The position numbers and the translations under genes are program-made. Of a stretch of DNA of 64,000 bases, positions 1-13,175 are shown one piece after another. The notes under the pieces were generated by a model. It did not search any database. It saw only the letters and a program-made list of their open reading frames with translations, and was not told the DNA's origin. Source of the DNA: Crotophaga sulcirostris (Eukaryota; Chordata; Aves; Cuculiformes; Crotophagidae); the NCBI GenBank assembly GCA_013397455.1, contig VYZB01000218.1, positions 973,278 to 1,037,277 on the forward strand, given 5' to 3'. Within the stretch, counting starts at the first letter, position 1; each line of letters opens with the position of its first letter.

Positions 1-912
1 GACTTTAATCCCATGTGCAAGGCACACAGAGCAATACAAATAACCATACTGCAGCCAGGGGGGTTCACATGCATGCAGATTAGCAAAGGGAGGCACAAAT
101 GGTGTTTTGAAATGAAAGAGCTGGGACTGAGACTAAGTGAGTATAGCAGCAAAGGACAACTCCAGCAAGCAAATATGGCAGAGCCTGGTTGAGCGGTTTG
201 GAGCACTGCTGGTCTCTAGGTGGAGCTGTCAGTGGTGAGGCGGGTAGCCCAAGTGCCTGAACAAAATCACTGACATTACTGAGATAATGCAGTATTTCCA
301 TCTTTAAAACGGAGAAGAGGTATGTATTGAGTAACTGATTTTCAAAAACCATTTCTGTCATTTTAATCGTTTTGAAATCCCTCTGTCTGACACCCCAAAC
401 AATTTTCTGAGATTTTTCTAGACTTCCCAATGATAAAAACTCAGTGCCTTCAGCTTGACTTTGCCTTTAAAACACTTGGTACTACAGTCCCTGGTGGAAA
501 TTTTTGCCCGCTAGCATCCGTGTGCACTGCACTTGGTGAAATGACGTGTTCGTTCCGTGTTATGTAAGGTGCCGCATCATGTGAATAATGGAAGTGCTCA
601 AGGAAAGCCCTTTTTGCTGAGCTATTTTTGGTACTCACTGAGTGAGCTCAAGCACATGAGTTTCATTGTGAAAAATAAGAAGCTGAGTCTGAATGACGTT
701 ATCGCTCTCTCTCGCACCTCGTTTACGTAACAGATTAAAGAGCACAGATTAAAGTAGCTTCAGCTGTAGATAAACATCCTCAAGATATTGTGATTACTTT
801 TATTTCTCCAGGGCAATTGCATTAGCACTTTAATATAGCTGCAAAGAAAAAAATCCAGTAGAAGATAAATATACCAAAATGATCATTAGGCTTGAAGTTA
901 TAGTCCCACATC

Positions 913-1278
913 CAACTACAGGAGGCTCAGGGGCGACCTTATTGCTCTCTACAACTACCTAAAAGGAGGTTGTAGTCGAGCAGGTGTTGATCTCTTCTCA
1001 CAGGTGACCAGTGACCGAACTAGAGGGCACAGACTTAAGCTTCGTCAGGGGAAGTTTAGACTTGATGTTAGGAAAAAGTTCTTCACTGAAAGGGTGATTG
1101 GCCATTGGGATGCACTGCCCAGGGAGGTGGTGGAGTCGCCGACCCTGGATGTGCTTAAGGGAAGACTGGATGAGGCACTGAGTGCCATGGTTTAGGTGAT
1201 GGAATGGTGTTAGTGTTGGCTTATAGGTTGGACTTGATGATCTCAGAGGTCCTTTCCAACCTTGTGATACTGTGATAC
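913..1278 (+). mobile_element. CR1 LINE 3' end, 5'-truncated, ORF2 C-terminus intact
   Basis: This is a 5'-truncated CR1 non-LTR retrotransposon. The frame from 917 to the TAG at 1193-1195 is open for 92 codons and reads as the extreme C-terminus of CR1 ORF2. Hallmarks are [16 protein letters not shown] near the start and [20 protein letters not shown] near the end. The 3' UTR follows, with the family's TTGGACTTGATGATCTCAGAGG block. The tail is TGTGATAC-like rather than the common ATTCTATG. A shorter relative lies at 39538-39706. No clear target-site duplication was found. The frame lacks the endonuclease and most of the reverse transcriptase, so it is a dead remnant and not a host gene. Confidence 0.93.
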
Positions 1279-1313
1279 ACAGAACGAGTCAAATAATAGA
1301 CACAATGCATATC

Positions 1314-1347
1314 AATAATAAGGATAAGAATAAGAATAAGGATAGAT
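1314..1347 (+). repeat. Short (GAATAA/GGATAA)n simple repeat
   Basis: About five imperfect copies of a six-base A-rich unit (GGATAA, GAATAA) lie about 35 bases beyond the CR1 tail. It is probably a local microsatellite. Whether it grew from the retrotransposon tail cannot be told from the sequence. Confidence 0.6.
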
Positions 1348-3647
1348 ACATTTCAAGGGAGAGAATTCTGAAAACCAAATAAAAATTTGGGTACATTAAA
1401 CATTTGGTAATCAAAAGCAGACTAATTTATGGAACATGTAATACCAGTTCCTGAGAAAGACCTTCAAATATCATGTCCAAAAATATTTAATCATTAATTA
1501 AAGCTGATAGAATACAAGTGCGCAAGCTGAAGTAATGAAATCCAGGTACCAGAACAGAGGTGAAGCCAGGAGAACAAAATCAAAAGAACAAATTATTTCT
1601 GAAAAAAACCCAAACAAACACACAGACCCCCACAAAAATGGAGGGCAGGTTAAACATGCCTAGACTAGAGGTGGCACAAAATAGAGAAGTGGAGGACTGT
1701 TGGGGAGTTGGTATGGATGCAGAATGGTGGCTCTTTATAACTGCTGAAATGATCAGTGCAGTGCAATATAGAGTACTCTGTGGGAGAAGGGGCCAAGCAA
1801 TCAACCCGTAGGGACCAGGCATGGCACCGAAGCACCAAGTAAGACATAACAGAGTGTAATGACTTATGTTGACCAGCTGGCAAATACTTTCACAAGTTCC
1901 TCCTTAACATTAAATCAGATATGGACAGTATATAAGCATTGTAAAATTAAGTTTAAAGGGCCTACAGAACAGTAATATTGCAATATTTCAGATCTAGGAT
2001 GACAAAATGACTGTATGCTGAACCACCTGGGACAGGTAGGACTGGAAAAGCCAAAAGGAGTACTGAGTAAAGGTTTTTTTGTTTAGTCGGTGGTGTTACT
2101 TTGCTTTATAAACTCTGAGTCCTCTGTTGTACCTACCCTGCTTACAGTGGCTGAAAGGAGCAGCTTTGAACTGACAAGCCTTGGGGACTGAAGTTTGCAC
2201 TTCACTCGAGTGAGTTTGTCCTGGTAGTTACTCAAGAACAGCAGGAAACACGCCAGAAATGAACTCTGCAGTTTTCCAGCTCATGAAAGATACTCTCCAG
2301 CTGGGTGCAAATGTCTCATTTTTTTATTATACCTAGTGGAGAGTGCAAACTGGAAATAGGGCACAAGAAACTAGAAAGAGCCAGGAAACGGTGTTCTCAT
2401 TTTTGATGCTTTAAAGCAATAAGAAGTAGCTTTTCAAGAACGATCTGCCACAGGCACAAGTTTTTGTTTTCCAGAATATTTCTGAAAATGGTGATTCTTT
2501 TGCTGCATGCGTTCTGGACTACCTTATTTCATGGAAAAAGAAGCCAGTCAAATATGTGTTTCAAGATAAAAACACAAAGAAAGGGGACTTCAGGAGTATG
2601 TTTAACTTAAACTACCCCTATGTAAGACTCAAGAAAGAAAAAGAAAAGCCATCATGGTCCCAAGATTTAGGTTTAGGCTGTACAAGGGGTCAAAGAAACA
2701 ACTTGATCCCAAAGTTGGTTCCTTCTTTCTTTCCCTGTAGGTAGCTTATCTTTACTTTTTCCCTGCTCAGAGTCAGGGCCTGCTAAGGCCCTGATCTCCG
2801 GATTTCTCACTGCAGTGATGGTCAGGTCCTTTTTGCAGTGTGGGTGAAGACACCTTAGAGGAGAACATTTTATGATACCATGTTGCCGGGGGTCTATCAC
2901 AGCACTTCATATCAGTTCCTAGTTCTGTCCCAAGCTTCATTTTCAACAGCTGAGTATTTCTGCAGGAATAAATATAAATTACTATTTCTGCAAAAGAATG
3001 AAAGAGTCACACAGTTAGAGCCAAGCATAATGCGGTCTGAGAATACCAGCTCTACTGTATCTGTGTATTTCTACCCTGACTTACAACTGTGCTTGCTCTG
3101 CACCTCTCCAGAGCATAGTACACCAGTTGTATCAAATTACATGGTAAATTGGTGAGATGGGCAAGTATTCAGTAGGATCCATGAAATGCATATTTACATC
3201 TGACCCAATTAATCCCATTCTCCACAGGGGATAGAAGCTGCTATTTGAATGTAATTAATTGTGAAGCATTCTGTAATGATGTTGTCCAAATGACATTGTG
3301 CAAAACCAAATTGTATTAACTAGACTGTTGAAACCTCATGCTGTCTGAAGGTCTGAAAAACTCCATGGGTTCCAGTAGAATCCAGTTTCTGCAGTACTTT
3401 TAAAAAAGTAGTGTTGAAGACATTTATTTCTCTATCTTTTTTTTCCAGACGGGCAACAACAATGTTTAGTCATATCTGTTCAAGTTAATAGCCATTGCTT
3501 ATGGTGAACTGATTAGTCAGAGCCTGATTCTGACACATTTAGTTTGATTTAATGATCAAACACGTTTGTTTCATATGATCCACTGCTAAAACAAGATGCT
3601 ATTTACTGTAGATATGTAATTTATTTTTAGATAGTCCTCTGAGGAGC

Positions 3648-3718
3648 AGGGAGTTGGACTTGATGATCTGTATGGGTCCCTTCCAACTTGACATATTCTA
3701 TAATTCTATGATTCTATA
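3648..3718 (+). mobile_element. CR1 LINE 3' tail fragment
   Basis: A short extreme 3' end of a CR1 element. The block GAGTTGGACTTGATGATCTG is followed by GGGTCCCTTCCAACTTGACA and a tail of ATTCTATAATTCTATGATTCTAT. The terminal ATTCTATG octamer repeat is the standard CR1 tail, and it differs from the tails at 913-1278 and 39538-39706. Only about 70 bases remain, with no coding content. Confidence 0.88.
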
Positions 3719-4205
3719 TCCCTACTTGGGTGCTTCTTTTGCTGCTTGGGGTTTTATGGTTTGATTTGAGGGTATTTTTTTGCTTTTTAACACTGACCTA
3801 TCTTGCACAAAAGAAGCAATTGGTCAACTGGGAGTAGATGTGAGAGGTGGGGAAGGAGATTTTATTTGCTACAACAGGAGGAAGGGGCTATACTGGAAGG
3901 AATACATTGGAAGGAATAAATACCTTGAAGCTGCATATATTCTGAGTGCTTGTTGCTGAGTCTTCCCAGAGTCCACACAAAGACCTGTTTCAAGTTGGGA
4001 GCATCTGAAATCTCGTTACCAAGCCCAGCCACAGGTCACTAAAAATTTACCCACTTCTGCTTTTGTGATTAGACTCACCCCATGGCATCTCAGAGCTGGC
4101 ACAGCCCTGGATCTTCCCATACACTACTTCTTTACTACAGCAGAATCAATGTCAAGAAGGCATTACTACTGGAAAACTCGGTTTTGCAGTGGTTGGTTAA
4201 GTATA

Positions 4206-4228
4206 TCTGGCACATTGAGTGTGCCAGA
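4206..4228. repeat. Perfect 9-bp stem hairpin
   Basis: TCTGGCACA at 4206-4214 and its exact reverse complement TGTGCCAGA at 4220-4228 flank a five-base loop. Pairing stops at the next base on each side. No function is evident, and it is too short for a microRNA precursor. Confidence 0.6.
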
Positions 4229-5795
4229 GTGATTTTAGCTCTGGGATAAACAGATTGGAAAGGTCAGAAAAGGCCACTGTGGTTGCCTAAACACATGGAG
4301 TAACAAAAGTCCAGAATCCTGTGAATTTCTGCATCGAACCTGTAACTACTCTCTGAGTAAGAGCTTAGTTCTTTGAAACATTCAACTTCTAACTTTTGCG
4401 TGTAATTTCTTACACAAATACTGCACATGCATTGGTCCACACATATATAATCCACTTGCATAAGTGAAAGATATTTTACTAAGGTTTCATGGTTTTAATT
4501 TCTCTGTGATATCATGACAAGGTTCCTAGGAGATATTATACCTTTGTTTTCATGTCTCAAGGCACTCTCTTCAAGCGTTTCTCCATGTAGTTTTATGAGA
4601 TAACTCTGCTAGTCAAGAGGAAGTGCTCTACCGTGACTGACTCACTGATTTTCTATTAAGCCTTTCCAAGCCTGCTGGTGGTAGGCATTTACCTTTGGTG
4701 GTCTGTAATCTTCATCTGTCAAAAGAATAACTAATTAAAAATAGAGACCGTAAACTCTGTTCATTAGATCGTCTGAGTTTCAGAAATCTGAGACTTTTCA
4801 TACCAATATAGGAAAGCAAGTTATTAATTTCCTCTTCAGGATGCAGTGTTACAGATATCTGCATGCAGCAACCCTGATACTCTCTAGCACAAACTTTCTG
4901 AGAAATTAATTTCTTTGTGGTCTCTTAACTTACACTAGTTTTCTCTTTCACTTCCATGGAGGGCTCTCTTTTCTAATATGGCTTGTTTCTGTTGTCAAAC
5001 TAACAGGAAAGAGCTGTATAACAGACATTTATACAGAAAGCTGAAGTGCTTTACCGCATTTGCTGTCTTTAGGTTTTGCAAAGTACAGTGTAGAACCAAA
5101 CACTAGGTCTCCTCATTTGCCCCATCTGCACATCTGCAGAGTTCTCATTTTGTGGGTTTTTTTTGATGCTGAGCTTGGCAGGCAAGGGAAATTATAGCAA
5201 GTCTAATCAAGTGTGGTGCCCCTGCAGGCTGGTGAGATAGAGAGAACTTGAGCATCACAGGATGCTCCTTGAAAGCCCTTGATATCTTCTGTCTTGAAGA
5301 TATACAAGGTCCTGATACTCTTTTTTTTTTCACCTTTACATACCAAGTTAGATGAATTAAGATGTATTTGTCTGGTCTTATGTATTTCATTGCATGTGAA
5401 GCATGGGTGCTTATATAAAGTACTCTGTTCTAACTTAGAAAGGTTGGTGACCCTGCCACTGTTATGGGATTTCCTGTGCAAAATTTGGGGGACGTTCTTG
5501 TGTTGGCAGATATTGACACCAATGAGTAGATACTCAAGTCTTCTGCAAATCATTTTGTTCTCTTGCTCATTAGTTTTCTAGCCCTACCAATAGACTGTAT
5601 AGGTATTTCCTATAACCTTCCAATGTTTCTTGCAGAAGACAAGTACCTTTCTTGCAAGTTTTGAAAGTTCTTGCTCCATCCTTTACAGAGGAGCAGTGGC
5701 ATTTTATGCAGCTATTCAACTGCAGTTCCCTTATTAGACCATAATGTCAGCTAATCTTCCATCAGACAGGTCTCTCCTTGGATATTTGTGCATGT

Positions 5796-5817
5796 AGGTG
5801 TTTGTGTGTGTGTTTGT
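5796..5817 (+). repeat. Short (GT)n-rich tract
   Basis: A short interrupted GT dinucleotide run in the intron, a common vertebrate microsatellite type. Confidence 0.6.
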
Positions 5818-6770
5818 CTAAGATGAAAAAACAGAGGAAGCGTAAGATATTTTAGGTATTATTCTCCCTACATTAACTTCACACTGTTTATTCTACATAG
5901 GTCACTGGGTTTCTTTTGTGACTGTCTACCTAGTAATTGCCAGTTTCCTCCAGGCTCTCATGTGATGGCATGTCCTGTCATGCCTGGGCTTCAGCTTTTC
6001 TGAATTTATTAATTCTAGCTCTCTCTCTGAGCCTCTTAGGTTTGGCTATCATGCTTCTCACTCCAGGTAGTCTCACCAATATTTCTAGTAATGATTTCCC
6101 AGCAAAGTTAGAGAGGATTAGTTGTTTCTTGATTTATCTGCTACCTTCAAAATTATTGCTCTATATAGCTTTTTAAAATTACTTTTCAACCCTTTCCTAC
6201 CAAGTGTGAGCTTAATTGCTCTTCCTACCCAATTGCAAATCTGTTTTTTGACTTTTCAGCCTAGTCAATGTGTTCTTTACGTAGCACTGTTTTTTTTAGA
6301 CAAATTTCTTACCACAGACCCCATAAAAGTGGATTCCTAACAGAAATAATAATCTTTATTACAGATTTTAAAAAATGTGAAGAATTGTTTTAGTAATGCC
6401 TACAGAAACATATAATATTGGCTTTACATCTTTTGGAAAATGAACTTGTCACTCGTTTAGGCTAAGCATGCTGCATTATAGTCAGAAGGCAAAAGGACTT
6501 GGTAGGAACATTTCTTCTGGTCATTATGCAAACTTAGAAGTATAATATCCAATGTAGCTTTCAAATTCGTGAGGCAGGTATTCAGCAACTGAGTGCATCT
6601 CTTCGCTGTGGGAAGTTCCATCTAGAGCAGATAAGCCTCAAGAAGGCTGCCCTGTGTTAGTCCAGGGCTCTTCTGGTTCAGGAAGCTCTCTGACAGCAAT
6701 AAATCCTCGATACATCCTTCTGGGCTCCAGGACTTTGCAGCTCAAGGATTTTCTAAGCCAGAGGGAGTGT

Positions 6771-6799
6771 TTTTGTGATAAGTATTTTTGTGATAAGTA
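6771..6799 (+). repeat. Two-copy tandem duplication, about 15-bp unit
   Basis: The unit TTTTTGTGATAAGTA occurs twice back to back, indicating a recent slippage or small duplication. No coding context. Confidence 0.6.
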
Positions 6800-8723
6800 G
6801 TCTTTACTATTTATGGATAGAGCAGTCAGTTCAATGTGATGATTTATGAATTATTAAAACACTTTTCTTAAATTTACTGTAAGTTATTCATATTAGGTTC
6901 TCAGCACTTGTGAGGCTAGGAATACATATGGCCAATGGAGCTGCTAGGAGTGCACCTTAGCAGTGAAAAGGGTGTTGGAAGGGGAGGAAGATCTTGTGTG
7001 GGGTTAAGCAAGAAACAGAAATTACCAAAGGTGTGTATTAGATGACAATAAACAGAATGACTAATGGTTTTGCAAATCGTAATGCATATTCACAGGGCTC
7101 AATCGATATTTGTTGTGAACAAAGAAATACTGAACTCTGTGACTGTGCCTGAAAGGAGAACAGGGTTTAAAGAGAAAGGAGGAAGGCTAGTTACACTAGT
7201 TTTTTTTTACCTGATTTGGGATATTTCTCTTTGTACAATTACATGAACAAGAGCAAGAACAAATTTGGCACATTTAAGGCCTTAACATTAAGTCAATTTC
7301 ATCCTGCCATTTCAGATACCTCAGGTGGAGGCTGGGGTCCTTAGTCCACGCAAGCGAGAAAGTAAAAACAATGGAGGAAAGCCAGATTTTTTACTTACAT
7401 GATTAAAAAACATATATCATGAAACACTAAGTGCTGTTCCAGTCTGTTCCAGATCTTCACCTTTCACGTCAACCTCAGATCTTACATAAAAACAATAGAT
7501 TAGTTAGTGGTTGCTGTTCTTTTTTAAAATGTTTTTGAGCACTGTCATTTTGTTCCTTATTTTGGAGATGCACTAGATTTGTCTATAATGAACTTTGGTG
7601 GAGTCAGTTCTGTATTTTTTGCTAATAGGCTGGTTTTTTATTATTCTGCCCTTATTGTTACCTGTGCTGGATATTCATGCAGTGGAGATACAAACTGTAG
7701 TTTTTCATAGGGACCAAGCAGGCATGTGAGTCCAGAGAGGGTAGTGTTTTGCAGGCACAGAAAATGTCTTGCTACTGAGCTGTAAATAGTCTTTTTTTTC
7801 CAAGTTTGCACAAAGAATGTTTTTCCTCAAATACATGACAGCTCTTCTAAGATGCTCTGGTGCTTTATGCTCCTGTTCTTCTATTACTTCTAGATACTGG
7901 GGTTGCCTGTTTGTGTTTTCTGTCTCTTATTTGCTCTTTGATCTTTGTTCACTTTCCCTTGTGGCTTACCTTGTGTTATTTTGTTGTAAAAATAATCTAT
8001 TTGAATTTTGCTTTTTGACATGTGAAGACTGATGATTTTGTCACCCTTCTTTGTTGTGTTACGCTTTTCCCTTTGTTTGGTGAGTTACCTTCTGGGTATT
8101 TGCATAGCTGAGGTTGAATAACAGACAATGGATATCGTGACAATGGATTTTTTTCGTCAAACGCTGTGTTTTAACCTAACAACTGCCATTCCCTTAATAT
8201 TTTTGAATGTGAGGCTAATAGATGGTTTTATTTCATGCGGCAGCCCAACCAGTGTTCTCAGAGTCTTGCTTTTTTTTACTACCACTGCTATGTGTTCCAT
8301 GCTATCAAACGTGACTCTCTTGAGTCTGTCAAATATTCACCTCCTTCAGGTAAACAAGGACCTAGTTCTCCTGCAGTGAGGTCTTCTTCATCAGAGGGAA
8401 GATAGAAAGGTATTTCTGGGGGGTACCACACCTTATCTCTTATGTGACCTGTGGATTGTCATAGCCTGAGAAAGATGCCTGCACTCTCAAAGCGCTGTAA
8501 CCTGGGGGTACAAGTCCTCACCTCTTGCTTTCCATATCAAAGTGAAGATGTCTTAGGAATTTGTACCAAATTCCTGTGAATCTGGGGATCTTTTCTGCTG
8601 GCAACTTCTGAAGATTTAGAGCAGAGGCTTAGACTTTAGCCTCATGGCATGTTTAAAGCATTACAATGTAGAGAAGGCTATTTGGCCTGGACAGTTACTG
8701 ATTTCTATTCTGTTCTTCAAACT

Positions 8724-8780
8724 AGAGAATCATAGGATGGAACAGCACCAGAAGAGCCCTTGAGAACCAGTTGGCAGAGC
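8724..8780 (-). mobile_element. Possible degraded CR1 tail
   Basis: The stretch AGAATCATAGGATGGAACAG resembles the reverse complement of a CR1 3' tail, which typically starts AGAATCATAGAATGG. Similarity fades within about 30 bases, so this is tentative. A search against a sauropsid repeat library would settle it. Confidence 0.3.
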
Positions 8781-9886
8781 AGACACCAGGCAGTAGGCTG
8801 GGAGATTTACAGTTTCTGAAAATATTAATCAGTGCTCTTAAACATTTTCTTCTGTAATGTGCCCAATATATCAAGAGGGAGTTTAAGAAAGATTTGTGAG
8901 GGATTGTTCCTCAGGGAGACTGTTAGCTGAATTATATCTTTGTGGATGTGCTGACCCGCAGTTCAGTATTTCTGATTTACACCCTGTAATTCTCCTTGAC
9001 TTGCAAGTACTCCTGAAACAAAGGTCAGTAAAAAAGTCTCTGAACAATTATTTACTATATTGGACAGGAGTAACGATGGACTCTTTCTATCCTAAGGCTC
9101 TCTGGTTCCCCTTCCTTCTGCAGCAGCGCAGGTTACCACTGCAGATAATGCTGCTGGAATACAGCTACACAAGTTTGCATTGTATAACTTGTGCCAGTCT
9201 CCTACTGAGCTTGTCTGCTTTCGGAGTCTGTGCTCTCATCCTTTCTTAGCACTGAGAATTGCCCTTCATCCTATAGCCCATTTTAAAGGTTACTCCTAAT
9301 TTTAACTTCTGTGTAGAGTGAGGAAACTATTTTTTCAACACTTAGATGAGGAGCCAGAATTAATCCAAAACTTATTTTGACCATGATATGAAACGTATAA
9401 ATGCATGATGCAGTCTAATAAGAACCTGCCTGAGCAATTAGCTCAGTAATCAGACATTTAAAAAACAGTGGCAGAAGAGCAGAGCTAGGGATTAAGATGT
9501 ACAAAGATTTTTTTCATTTAATAGAAAAGCATGCTGAATTTTAATTATGATCAGGAGATTCTGCGTTTGCTGCAAGTACTCATGTGGGTTGCTAACATGA
9601 CAACTGTGGTTTGACAAGAAAGGACCACACAAGGCAAGGCTTGGAAGCTGACATATAGGAATACAGTGACTGTTTCATTTTGGGCTGTGCAAGAGAGCAC
9701 ACATTTGAAATGAATATGTGACAAGTGGCAAGTATTGGATTTTTGTATGAGAAGGTGGCGAGTTAGAGAAACAGTAGCCATATATTATCTGTGATGGCAA
9801 AAGGATCACATCATTTATAACCTTTGAAGCAACAGGAAAACTGAACATCAACATCATCTTATAATGATCTAAGACAGAACTGTCTC

Positions 9887-9911
9887 TTTTTTTTTCTTTT
9901 TTTTTTTTCTC
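9887..9911 (+). repeat. Poly(T)-rich tract
   Basis: An almost pure T run broken by single C bases. It could be the reverse-strand tail of an old retrocopy, but nothing recognisable flanks it, so it is recorded only as low-complexity sequence. Confidence 0.6.
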
Positions 9912-12527
9912 CCTGGTTATATATAGCTGTTAGAGATGGCCCTGCTGAGCAGAAAATGGAACATATGATCAAGGGCAGTCCAGTGAGTCAATTTACTGAC
10001 TAATACTGTAGATTATCATGTCAAATATATAGCACCAGCAGTATGAACAATAATGAAGCCTAGTTCATTTCTTTCCTGTAAATTGAAATGAAGATGTGAT
10101 TGGAATTGTCACACCTTGGATATATGAGCAAGATTCTCTTAATCATCCAAAACAAATTGCCTTAGTCTTTATACTGATGTTTATTTTAGGGCCATTTCAA
10201 GACTGGCAAGCTGAAACCATCTACTTAAATGTGTCAAACATATTTAAAATATCCTCTCTACAGCTGGCCCCTCGGGTGATGGTTCACTTGGTCTCAAACT
10301 TTCATGTATCTACTCCCCTCAGACCTAAAGAATGGGTAACTCAGCCTTTCATCCTGTGGGGAGAGATCATTCAGCACGAGGTCACGCAGATACACTGCAA
10401 ATGAGCTCTGAGATCATCAGTAAAGCGTCCAGGCATGAAGACAACAGGGCAAAAGACTAATCAAAGCCCCAGACAGCCATGGAAAGGAGACTTTCCTTTC
10501 CTGGTCTTCTGTCATCCCGTACTTCAGAGAGTCAATGAGTAAGCACGAGAAGGGGGATATTGCACATTTAGTATGGAGTCTGTACAATGGCCCTCTTGCG
10601 TTACTTTTTCTTTTCAAATTACAGGGAGAACATGTCCATGTGTTTTCTAGATTTGTTTATAGCATTGATCAGTAAGGTTGTATTCTCTGTAATGCCAAAT
10701 TGAACAACACCTGAAGAAAAGGTACAGTTAGCAATGTGGTAAAACTTCCATTCCATATGGAAGGGTTTAATTTTTAATTTAGCTGTACAGTAGCATGGTT
10801 CCTGTGTTTTACTGGTGTCCAAGCTCCACATGAAAGTCTGATCACCTTTTTGTCTGTCAAAATTCTAACATGAGCAAAAACTTAAGGAAATAACATTTGA
10901 ATTGCAAGTCACCGACATTCCTTCAGGGATAAATAAGAGTATATAATCAATGTTATTTACTTCTAAACTCCTTTTTCTAGGAAGAGAGATGAGACTAATT
11001 TGAGAGGAGTTTACTAACTGTTTGGCAAAGATAAGTCACAAAGCTGAAATATTGCTGATCTGTTAAGCATAATTTCCTGAAGGTGGTGTGTAACTAATAT
11101 AGAGAGTAGCACAGTGTTATAAATTTAGCACATATAAGGAAAAGCAGATGGTACTGCTGTGATTGGACATGTCATTGGAGTATTCCAGAGCATGCCAAAT
11201 CTTTAATCTATTGCTATTTGCATATACTACCACATTACTCAGTTTTCAGCAGACTAGAAGAATATGTACTATGCACAAACAACATCTCTTTTTGCTGAGC
11301 TTTGCTGGTTTTGCAGCAGTTCTTGTGTTAATTTTCCAAAGCCTTCAACATTCATGTTGCACATTCTGGGCTGTCAGAACAAAAGCAAAGACTTCTCCAT
11401 GGGCCAACACACTTGGTAATCTTCAGCTTTATGTACCAGGAATGGGGAATGTCATGAACAATAGCGCAAACGAAAAGTAATATGTTTCAAAATGGTTTGT
11501 GGTACTGAATACACTTTAAGCAATTAGGAGCTCAGTGGATATCCAAAAGTGGAAGGTTTCCATTTCAAAAAAATCAACTATTTCCTGGTTATTCTTAAAA
11601 GTTAAAATAAGACCTCTCAGTTCAGAGGTGGTCTTGTCAAGGTGGAGCTCTACTTTTATGATTTGTCTTTTCTTTGGAGGAAGAGATTTAGCTCCAAAGA
11701 GCAGAAAGGGGCAAGAGTAGGCAGTAGTTGAGGGAGGATCTGAATTTTGCAAGCAGAATAGGTCACATACTTGGAAATCAGTGATGATGAGAGCATAAAA
11801 GAGGCAGTAGGCAAGAGCAGAACTGGGAATTAGTGAGGTGAAACATGTAGTAGAAAAAAGTAGAAGAGAATGGACCCACGCAGAAGAAGGGCAGTAGGAA
11901 GCAAAAGGACCAAGAGTGTCTGTTGAATACCATTTCCTTAATCAATTTGCCCGTGTTTCACATTAGTAGTTTTAAGATGTTTCCAGTTCAGTAGACAAAC
12001 AAATCACATTAGTGCCTACTTATAATAAGTGCACAGTGTGTGTGTGTTATCCTTATTGTGCAGTGTTTAGGCTGTCCTTTAACCCACCACCTTGTCTGAT
12101 GCTGGTGGAGCACTCCTGCCTGGTACTCATGAGGCTGTTGACTGTCCAGTGAAGTAGAAAACCATGCTACCAGGTCTCTATTTGTCTCAGATGGTTTCTG
12201 GACTTCTTCATTGTCTGGTTTATTGGCATGTTTTCTGAACACGATCCTTCCCCAGGTGTTATCCCCTCACAAAAAGGACTTCCAGGTCAGGTGGTTACAG
12301 GACCTCAAAGCAAGCCCTGAAATCTGCCATATACCTGGGGACAGGGTTCTCCAGAGCTCCAGAACTGTGAACACTGATTTAGAATTACTCCAGGACACAA
12401 AAATGATGAAACATACCACATGCATATTTCAGGAAGGCTGCTGGCATAACAACCCTTTATTTTTGTGTTATTACGGATAACACCAAAACAGATAAATTAA
12501 TTGGACATTTCTTCTCCCATTTTCTTT

Positions 12528-12563
12528 GATACTTGAGTATCAAAGTATCGAGATACTTGATAC
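12528..12563. repeat. Nested GATAC inverted repeats
   Basis: This 36-base stretch contains four GATAC or GTATC arms. GATAC-TTGA-GTATC forms one small hairpin (12528-12541). TATCAAAGTATC against GATACTTGATA forms a second with one unpaired base. The arms overlap, so alternative folds compete. No transposon or RNA family is recognised. Confidence 0.55.
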
Positions 12564-13095
12564 AAAACCTGAGTTCAGATGAGCATCTGAGATCCTCTCC
12601 CAAGAATACCTCTTCCACTGCTGTAACCATGCTTCTGCATTTCAATAGCCTGTACCTGTATTGACTTTTCTTATGCACTCTTGTGTATAAGAAAACAACT
12701 CTCTTGTTTCAGGCTACCCTTTAATCAGTTTTGCCAAGTAATAAAAGTCCATGACCAGGCGATCTGTTGCTTAGCTACTGGTCTAGACAGATGGCCCTGC
12801 TGGAGAGTTGCCAGCATCCCACCACAGAGCCTGCTCATGGGCAGAAAGGATTGGAAAGGTTTAATGACCCTTGCCCATGTGTTCTGTATCTCGGCTCCTC
12901 AGAACCACATTCTGATCTGAAGGGGAAAGGCTAGAAGAGAAAGTAACATTTCAAGAAGTTATTCAAAATGGAATTTGCAGTTCGATAAATGCTCTGGAGA
13001 GAGCTCCTAATGTTAAGATGAAATACAGAAATTCTCAACTACATGGACTTCCCACTAACAAGTGCCTTTATGGAATACAATTAAGTAGATGCCCA

Positions 13096-13175
13096 CATGT
13101 ATATATGTACACATATCTACATATATGGGTGCATACAGACTGTGTGAGTGTGTTTATTTATGTATGTGTGTGTAA
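13096..13175 (+). repeat. Mixed TA/TG-rich microsatellite
   Basis: An alternating purine-pyrimidine region: ATGTATATATGTACACATAT, then a mixed spacer, then TGTGTGAGTGTGTTTATTTA and TGTATGTGTGTGT. It is a degraded compound dinucleotide repeat. Confidence 0.65.

Noticed and set aside
1004..1195. 63-codon + strand frame as a possible small gene
   Set aside because: It is the C-terminus of CR1 ORF2 inside a truncated retrotransposon.
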